Assembly (NCBI GenBank): GCA_018398765.1
Contig: JAHBMJ010005934.1
Span: forward strand, 72,001-136,000
DNA from: Chromera velia
Taxonomy: Eukaryota > Sar > Chromeraceae
DNA length: 64,000 nt
Direction of reading: 5' to 3'
Below the pieces are notes generated by a model. That model saw only the letters and a program-made list of their open reading frames with translations. It did not search any database and had not been told where the DNA came from. Below are positions 56,897 to 64,000 of this stretch, piece by piece; positions within the stretch are counted from its first letter, which is position 1; the number at the start of each line of letters is the position of its first letter. The position numbers and the translations under genes are program-made.

Positions 56897-57510
56897 CCTT
56901 AACCATTCATAGGATAGGCCCCAATGCGAAGAAGTTCGGAAGAATATAAATTCCAGTACTAGCTTCAGCATAAACTGGCGTGGGAGTATATGGGATGTTG
57001 CAAAAGATGTGCAGTAGATTCATCCTGGTTCAGTAGCTACAAAATTGTAAAATCATTTAAATACAAATTCAATTATTAGAATTAATTAGTAATTATATAA
57101 ATTAGATTTCGAATTTTAAAAAGTTTAAAAGGTCTGGTAAAAGGTACTAAATCAGTGATAATTTTTAATCGTTTGTTTATTGAGATTGGGCCAACGGGCC
57201 ATTGGCCTCAGGCTAGCCATTGGCCCATTGCAAGACTGAGTTAGAATTCGTTACTAGTAGAATTAGAAATTATGATGCCAGTAAAGACAGATACAATATT
57301 ATAATGATGGGCATCATGGGCTTCAATGCCGCTTCATGAATTAATTGACTTCTAATAATTAATATCCTGGATTTCCGGAACATTACGCGTATCCTAATAC
57401 ATCAAAATGACCCAAAATGGTGCCCCATTTCGCCCTTCCGGCCCCCCCGAGACTCATACTCAGGCTTTGCGGAGTTCTTTATGCTAGGCAGAACTTGACT
57501 GTTCCTCGAA

Positions 57511-60415
57511 CTATGGTGTTCCTCTTTCCCCCGGGCCCCCCCGTTTTGACTGTGCTGTCTCAAGAGAAAACAACCTTGGACCCCTTTCTGCATCAAAAAT
57601 GTCTGCAGCCTTCCGAAGTGCCGCAGGGGGAATTTCATATTTGACCACTTCTATCCACTCACTCAAACGCCGCATCAACACACGTTCACTTCGTGCAATG
57701 CCCAACGATTGCAACGCTTCTGCAAGGGCCACGAGTGAAGTAGGGGAAAGTTTTTGGACCTTCGGGGTGATCAGTGCACAGCAGTCTCGGAGGAACTCTC
57801 TGTGTGTCACCCCTGCATGCGGCACTCCAGAGAGCGCAGTCACTACAGCAAGCACAGAGTAAACACTCCGCGTTCCGGGCCCTGAGAGCGCTCCCCCCTC
57901 GTCTTCGTCTCCTTCCTCCATCACCTCAAGAAAAGTGCTTTCACCATCTCCCCCCCCCCTGGCACCCTCAGTCTCGTTCAACGCGTTCACTGCAGAAGAG
58001 AGCTGACTTTCTCTCTTCCCCCCCGCCCCTTTTTTGTCTGTACTGTCAGGAGAAAATAGAGGCGCCGCCTCTTCAACAAAACGGTCCAACACCCCCATCA
58101 TGCCCTTCTCCCCAATCTCCACTCTCTCTGCCTCCCCCCCCACCACACAAGCTGCCGTCCCCGTGATCAGCTTCGAGAAGCTTCTCGCAGAGACGGAGGA
58201 CACAGAGACCTCAGAGAGCGCGCGGGTGAACAGAGTCTGTATGAGTTCTGGAGACTCAGGGGCAAGGAAAGAAAAGGAAAAAGCAATCGCACAGAGGTCA
58301 CGAGGAGTGCCCTCCCCTGCCTTTAGCCTCTCGAGAACCTCTGCGAACAGGGCCCCTGCATGCATAGCGATGCATTTATACCCACGGTGACCCGTCTACA
58401 TGCTCTCAATTGACGTAGGACGGACACATACATGGGCCTTACACCAACACACACGCACACACAAACACACGTACTCCGAGAGAGGGGGGGGAGGGGGGAA
58501 AGGGAGGGACGGAGAGAGAGAGAGAGAGAGAGGAAGGGGGGGGGGGNGGGGGGGGGGGGAGATGAGAGAGCCGAGCAGAATGTCTTTGTGAATTTTCAAT
58601 TCTTGGCTTTGTATCTTCGTTCTCTCGTTCTCTCACTTTTCTTTTCTTCCGTCTCTTTACACCATCTTTCCTTCATTCTTGCCGCCATTCTTTGTCTCCT
58701 TCTGCCACCGTTCCCGTGTCTTTCTTCTGCTGCAAGGAGGGAAATGAAACGGGGAAACAGACCGACAGACGAACAGACAGATAGAGAAGCACAGCATGTC
58801 TGTACAGATGAGAATGAAAGAGAAGTACAGGTACCCCTCACAAAAAAAGTACCCCTGCATTGGAATGCCCAACACCATCAGGACACACTCATTCACATGC
58901 CGCACATGAAAAGCCTACACAACCAAAAGACCGAAATCTGCTCATGCACCATGCACAAATCTTCATAGTACCACTACCCACCCACCCACCCACTCACCCA
59001 CCTGCCAAAGCGTCCAGCATTTCGCTTTCCAGAGAGCACCTGCCCAGAGCGTCCAGCACCAGCACGAGAGAAGGGAGACTCGCAGAGCCCAAACGGCCTG
59101 CCAGACGAACCAAGAGAGGTTGAACCGTCTCCTCGAATCCTGCCATCGGCCTCCCACCCCCAAGTCTCAGGGCCCCGTACGCTGCGTGAGCGAGAGAGGC
59201 CGCCTCAATGCCCCCCCCCTCCTCTGCTGCAATGAACCCCTCTCCCCACCGATCCCCTGACGTGACTGTCTTGACAAGAGACAGAAGAACAGGGGGAGAG
59301 GGTCGGGGCAGACCCTTCAAGGGACCTCCCATTTTGCCCAGAGCATACAACAGCAAGGCAGCTGCGTCTGGTCTCAACCGATGCCTCTCAGGAACTGCAA
59401 TTTCAAGAACGGCAGATGCAAGGGGCCCATCAACAATGTGCAGATCGCAGAGGGCCCTGAGAAGAGCAACCAGGTCGTTGACGTCCGTCTCCTCCATCTC
59501 GTCTCTCCGATGCCTCCGGATCTCCTGCACAAGGGCCCAGCCCAGTTCTCCTGCGGGAAGACGGTGGGCAGCCAGGGAGTCGAGCACGGCAATGCACAGA
59601 CTCAGGGGCACATCCCCCAATTCGCTGGTCAGGAGGGCTTTCCCGATCTTGGAAAGAATGCGCCGCTCTGTGAGGGGCATGGGGGCAGGGTCTGAGTGCA
59701 GAGGGAAGGGAGACGGGGAGTGGGCGGAGCGCGGAAGGAGACGGAGCGCCTCTGCTGCGACTGCGAGGTCGACAGCTTTGTGGTCGTCTCTTCTGTCGAC
59801 CATCAATTCGAGATGACGCAACACAGCCTGCAAAGTGCTTCCGTGTCGGAATTTGGGCTCCCCCATGGCTTCTATAACGACTGCACAATCTAGCACGGTG
59901 AAATACGGCAGCCGTCTCTGTATCCTGCCAAGGAATGTGGTGAAGAAGTAAAGGTCAAACCAGTCCCCTTGGGCGATGGCACGGTAAATGTAGCAGAGGT
60001 CGGGTTCGGTGGTCTTATGGGCAATCTGCTGTGCTCTGTGGCACAACTTCCTCCACACGTCTTCATCGTCTATTCCCATCTGAACCATTCTGTCGAGAAT
60101 GACGGACAAAGTCACAGGGTCCATCTGCTCTTGGTACAACGATCCTCCCCTCAGTGAGATCTTTGCAATGTCCGGAAAGCCCATGAAGGTGTCAGGAGTC
60201 AGTTTTCTTTCCCTCCACCACTCCTTCTGGGGGTGCAGTCTTCCATAGGCAAAATTCTCTACCAAGGGGCGGGGGGTGAAGACCTTCCGGTTCTGGTAGG
60301 ACCAATCTCTCTTGGATGGGGGCGTGTAGCGCCTCTGCTGTGTGCGCAGTGCGGATATACACGCGAGCAGTCCATGTCTCTGCAGAGCGGAGGCACTGTG
60401 AAGCAGCACCGGCAT
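57511..60415 (-). CDS. Helical-repeat (HPR/FASTK-like) protein, probably mitochondrial
   Basis: Two exons, 60415-59002 and 58355-57511, join in phase 1 (GCAG/GTGGGT donor, ATGCATGCAG acceptor) to give 752 residues. The first about 35 residues are basic, hydroxylated and almost free of acid (LLHSASALQRHGLLACISALRTQQRRY), as in mitochondrial presequences. A conserved-looking segment follows (WSYQNRKVFTPRPL, KEWWRERKLTPDTFMGFPDIAKIS). From residue 130 on there are repeated helix pairs with an A-x-x-L-x-A-L-x-x-L pattern (DLAVAAEALRLL, PLSLCIAVLDSLAA, DLVALLRALCDL, AAALLLYALGKMG, SLPSLVLVLDALG, SLVALAEALQSLG). This alpha-solenoid style is typical of FASTK/RAP and heptatricopeptide proteins that act on organelle RNA or mitoribosomes in alveolates. 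No C-terminal RAP domain is seen. Confidence 0.8.
58441..58562. repeat. CA, GA and poly-G microsatellites in the intron
   Basis: The intron 58356-59001 of the helical-repeat gene contains CACACA, GAGAGA and a long poly-G run interrupted by one N. The frames across it are repeat artefacts. Confidence 0.9.
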
Positions 60416-61331
60416 CTTTGTCTACTCTGCTAAAGGGGTCACAAGTTAGTGAGGACACGGGAGGGTGTAGACGGAGTGCGCGAAAAGATTCTTGGAACGA
60501 TGGTCACGGATTGTTGGGCACAGAGAAAGCAAAGGCAATCTGTATTCGACCTCTGCGTCACAGTGCAAAGTGTTTCCGGCTCTCGGAAACGTGGCTGGCG
60601 CTCAGAACGGCGAAGGAAAATGAGCGAGCCCAGCCGCCAAGCTCAGAGACGGCCACCGGGCTATACAGCCGACGGATCTCACGAGCGCCGTATAAGAGAC
60701 GGCAGCAGCAGTAAAAATATGGATCTGCACGCTCTCTGCGAGTCTTCAGCCGTCTACTAAGATCAAAATTTGAAGCCCATTCACGACAGAGAACTTTCGG
60801 CCCAGATGAACTCATGATGCCTGAGGAATCTACTGCGGGAGACTCTATGGGAGATTATGGGAGTCTGACTTACGGGCTCGGGGATGCTCGGGGCGGGTGC
60901 ATGCATGCATGCATGGGCGCGGCCTGGGCGCGGGCCCGCGCGGCCCCCCAAATCGTCAATCCGACAAGCACGTACGCTAGGACGATGTTCGGGAAAATCC
61001 GTTGGAACTTAGTCAAACCCCTCTCATGCAGTTGTCTGACACGGTTGTGTATCAGACCTAGCTAGCTTGTTATACGCTGTCAGTGCTTGTAATTGCTTGT
61101 ATATATGATTGTAGATATCAATTCATGTTTTTCTTTCTTTCTGCTAGAAGATTTGAATAGTAATAGAATTTTAAAGTATTTTAGGGTGTATTTAAGTATA
61201 TTAGAGTATGAGACTATGTAATTCACTGAACCCCAAAATAAATTTTAGACTTATTTGCACTATACCAGTAGAATTTTTTCCCCCCAATATTTAATTATGA
61301 ATATTTGAACAACAATATCTATTCACAACGC
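60416..61331. promoter_or_regulatory. Upstream region of the helical-repeat gene with TGCATGCA cluster
   Basis: TGCATGCATGCATGCATGG occurs at about 60899-60917, roughly 490 bp upstream of the start codon at 60415. The core TGCATGC matches the ApiAP2 site known from apicomplexans. The sequence from 60416 to 60800 has open frames on the plus strand but no domain. From 61080 it is AT-rich. Confidence 0.4.
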
Positions 61332-62545
61332 GGCGGCGGGTCATACAGATGTGTATAGACTAATTAGAACCCGCCGCCAAACCTTAACCGACTCAAAAAT
61401 TTTAAGGGGAAAAGGAACTGCCCTCTGTTCCCTTTTCCCTCCTGGACTCAAAGGAACGACCCTAGGAGACCGCTTCTTTAGACTCTCTCTAGCTGCTTGG
61501 TGTAGAAAAAACGACTCCCAGACTTACAGGGAGTCCAAAGAACGGACGTCTGAGGTCTGACACCTGAAGAAACCAAAGTGGCCTTCCTGGACTCAGAAGT
61601 TCAGAAAGGGCTGTGGTACATCAATGATGATAAAATGCATACCAACATACTCTATCTAGTCTAGGTAAGTTAGTTCGAACAGGGGATAAGGAATGGTTGA
61701 TGCACTGTGGACTTCAACTGACAAGTCTGCTCATGAACAGAAAGATACACTCCAGATGGCGCCCTATGTCAAATTGCCAGAAAGGCTTTTTCCTTCTTGA
61801 GCACTTCAAACGTAGACTTCAAACCTGTGGCCATCGTACAAAGGTACTGTCCAACACTCATATGCTCCTGTCTGGAGGGAAACAGCAGGACAGAACCACT
61901 TACCGGGGGAGCTGGAGGTCGATTTATACCCCTGAGACGCCAATTCTCCACAACAGGAAGACAAAACAATCTCGCCTTCCCACAACTAGCAGACTCATCA
62001 GGAACCTATCCCGCTGGCCTGGGAGGATGACAACAGACACAGGGCATTGGGTAAAATTGCTGGGGATCGATTCTGTGGCCTCCTGGTAGAAAGAAGGAAT
62101 GTTGCTTTGGAGGCCAGGGGCCCTGGGAGGTACTTTCCTGACTGGTCCAGACTGGAGCTGCCAGACACGCCAAAGCAGATCAACTGCGCCACAAGACTTC
62201 ACCCCGACACAGAGGTAAGCTGTCTAGTACTAGAAGAGTGGAATTGTGCCAGTTTGACCATCGGTACTGCTCTACACAACAAGGTAGACAGGAAGAGACG
62301 AGAGGACGAAATGACCCTTCTCTGTGTGTTGGTGTGCTCTTTGAGCATTCTGAGCATATTTTCGGGATTTTAAGAGTGGTTCCGGAAAGTTTTGGCCCAA
62401 ATTCTTGCACCAACGCACTCATCGGCCTCTGGAGACCAATTTGCTGCCTTTTTAGGCCCTGGGCGCTGCCGGAATCGCGCGAACCGGCTTAACCAGCTCA
62501 AAAATTTCAGACCCTTCTAATTGGTCCATGCACATCTGTATAACC
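61332..62545. mobile_element. Candidate TIR element with hairpin end
   Basis: ATACAGATGTGTATAGACTA (61344 on) is matched in reverse complement at about 62516-62543 (TTGGTCCATGCACATCTGTA), extending to about 32 bp with some mismatches. A second shared word, AACCxxCTCAAAAATTT, lies just inside each end in direct orientation. The left end is also a perfect 10-bp stem: GGCGGCGGGT (61332-61341) and ACCCGCCGCC (61369-61378) around a 27-base loop. No transposase was recognised. Interior frames (for example 61697-62089) have no known domain. Confidence 0.45.
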
Positions 62546-64000
62546 ACCTTCCACATTGCGTTAGTTAAGTTTCGGTTTCCCTGTCAAAAATAAAAACAAA
62601 GTTCCTTGATTCTCAACCTCATTGTAGCGCCAGGTCTCGATTAGTCTTGATCATACTAGGTACTGCAATCATATGTTTAAAAAACTGCATGTGGTATGGC
62701 AGCAGTGCTATTATGGTTTGTGACTTATGACAGGCTTACACCATTTCTAATCTGATTCTAGCCATACAGTACAACTAAAAAATATATGATTTCAACTGTA
62801 AAAATGATTTGAATGCAATTAAAGTGAATTAAATCAAAACAGTATATCCAATCTGCATGGTGAAGTAACGATGAAGTTTCCAGATGAAGTTCTGCTTAGG
62901 CTCTGGCCCATTGGCATGATGCATTGTTTGCTAGCATTGTTTGTTTTTAGGAAAATGCACACTGGAATTCGTGTCAAGCTATGTTGAACTGTCTTGAGCA
63001 GCGAGGCGGGACCTCCAACCTGGGACGGGACTGTTCTGGTCGAATGACAGCAGCGGCATGTTGAATGATCGACATGAAGAGACTTAGTCTTCATCTCCAT
63101 TGTCCTAGAGGTCACTGGCAAGCTCTTCTCCTTGACGGTCCGTCGCTGTGCCTGAGTCGAAATCGAAGGGCCTGGAGCATTGGGGGCCGTCGCCTCGAAG
63201 GGACTGCAAGCAAGAAGAGGTCACGAGCTACATCTGCAGCGATGCTTTGGAAGTGCAAGACGACGAAAATTTGAGAGTCTTTTTCGGACTGGGATCCACC
63301 TAAGGGGGAAAGAGAAACGCGCCGTCGAAAGAGGATAGCAATGTCTAAGTATGTGCATGAGTGCGTTTGTGTACATGCAATCGCTGCTGTACACAGATGA
63401 TTGAATCCCTGCGAAGAAGCTCCACAGTCTGACACTGAGGCTACGTCTTCCACCCTCTTGCAAGACGTGCTGACCGTACTCTCATTTTCCAAACCCTCCC
63501 CCCTTCTTTCTGCTCCGTGGTTTTTTAGGACGCCCACCACAAGTCTGTTCTCCTCTTTTTTGTTTCCCCGATTCAATCTTGTCCATTCCCGTTCCCTTTC
63601 CCCATTTCCTCTCTCTTCTTTGTTTCGCATTTTCACCGTTTCGACTTTTTCTTCTGAATTCTTTTTCTGTCTCGGTCTCCGTCTTTCCACCCCTCCTTTC
63701 CTTTTATTCTCTTCGCGCCTCTCTCCATCCCTCTCACCCCCGCTGCCCCCCGTCTCTCATTCTAGTCGCCCCACTCCCTTGCCCGCTGCCCGCTACATCT
63801 CCTTTTCTATTCAAATCTCTGTCTAAAAGCCCGCCTCTACGCCTTCTTCTCTTTTCATCTTCCCATGTCTTCCTGTCCGACGCTTTCGCATCCTCTGGCT
63901 CCCCGCATGCTTTGCATCACTCTCTCCCTCTTCTCAAACGCTCTCTCCAACTATTGATCTTTTGCACATCCCCCCCCTCACCCGCTCTTTTTACATTTTC
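62546..64000. other. Gene-free right edge, pyrimidine-rich from 63450
   Basis: Positions 62546-63000 are AT-rich. From 63460 to the end the plus strand is strongly C/T-rich (TCTCC, CCCCTT, TTTTCTT words), which produces long Ser/Pro/Leu/Phe frames that look non-coding. A (+) gene to the right or an intron is possible but cannot be shown. Confidence 0.5.

Noticed and set aside
60449-60760. Plus-strand frames upstream of the helical-repeat gene as a divergent gene
   Set aside because: Two overlapping short frames, Arg-rich, no domain, no splice support.
63401-63826. Plus-strand 141-residue frame at the right edge
   Set aside because: Pyrimidine-rich, Ser/Pro/Leu/Phe composition with no domain; probably intron or untranslated DNA.
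1-64000. CRISPR arrays, bacterial operons, riboswitches, rRNA genes
   Set aside because: None seen; the tandem repeats present are contiguous minisatellites without unique spacers and the genes are eukaryotic and spliced.

Overview
The window reads as nuclear DNA of a unicellular eukaryote, most likely a photosynthetic alveolate of the chromerid type (Chromera velia-like). This is inferred from intron-rich genes with GT-AG introns, surface proteins joining RCC1, EGF, HYR and GCC2/GCC3 modules, a helical-repeat organelle protein of the sort expanded in apicomplexans and relatives, many TGCATGCA palindromes (a known ApiAP2-type site), and heavy invasion by LINEs, TIR elements and LTR-type elements. 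No database search was possible.

Layout. 1-2.3 kb: microsatellites and a dispersed repeat. 2.3-5.2 kb (+): a three-exon gene for a probably myristoylated HEXXH protein with three copies of a roughly 60-residue repeat. 5.2-7.2 kb: AT-rich spacer. 7.2-20.9 kb (-): one very large multi-exon receptor-like gene: signal peptide, four two-exon beta-type modules, an RCC1 propeller, a calcium-binding EGF, a second damaged RCC1 set, two HYR domains, a GCC2/GCC3-like cysteine-rich stretch, about eight membrane segments and a long tail. 21.5-23.2 kb (+): a gamma-glutamylcyclotransferase-like gene in three exons. 24.3-26.4 kb (-) and about 28.0-37.7 kb (+): two related LINEs, the second interrupted by a TA-flanked TIR element. 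38.4-43.7 kb (-): an eleven-exon gene of unknown function whose exon phases all agree. 43.9-50.2 kb: mostly gene-free, with a long purine microsatellite. 50.3-56.9 kb: a cluster of repeat elements, including a structurally complete LTR element with a 5-bp target duplication, and a BED-finger frame. 57.5-60.4 kb (-): a two-exon helical-repeat protein, probably mitochondrial. 61.3-62.5 kb: a TIR-type element. 62.5-64.0 kb: pyrimidine-rich sequence with no gene seen.

The host genes do not form an operon-like set; they are independent transcription units separated by mobile DNA. The exon coordinates given for the four smaller host genes were checked by hand for GT/AG borders and agreeing phases. 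In the large receptor gene only some exons were solved to the base; the rest are domain-level limits.
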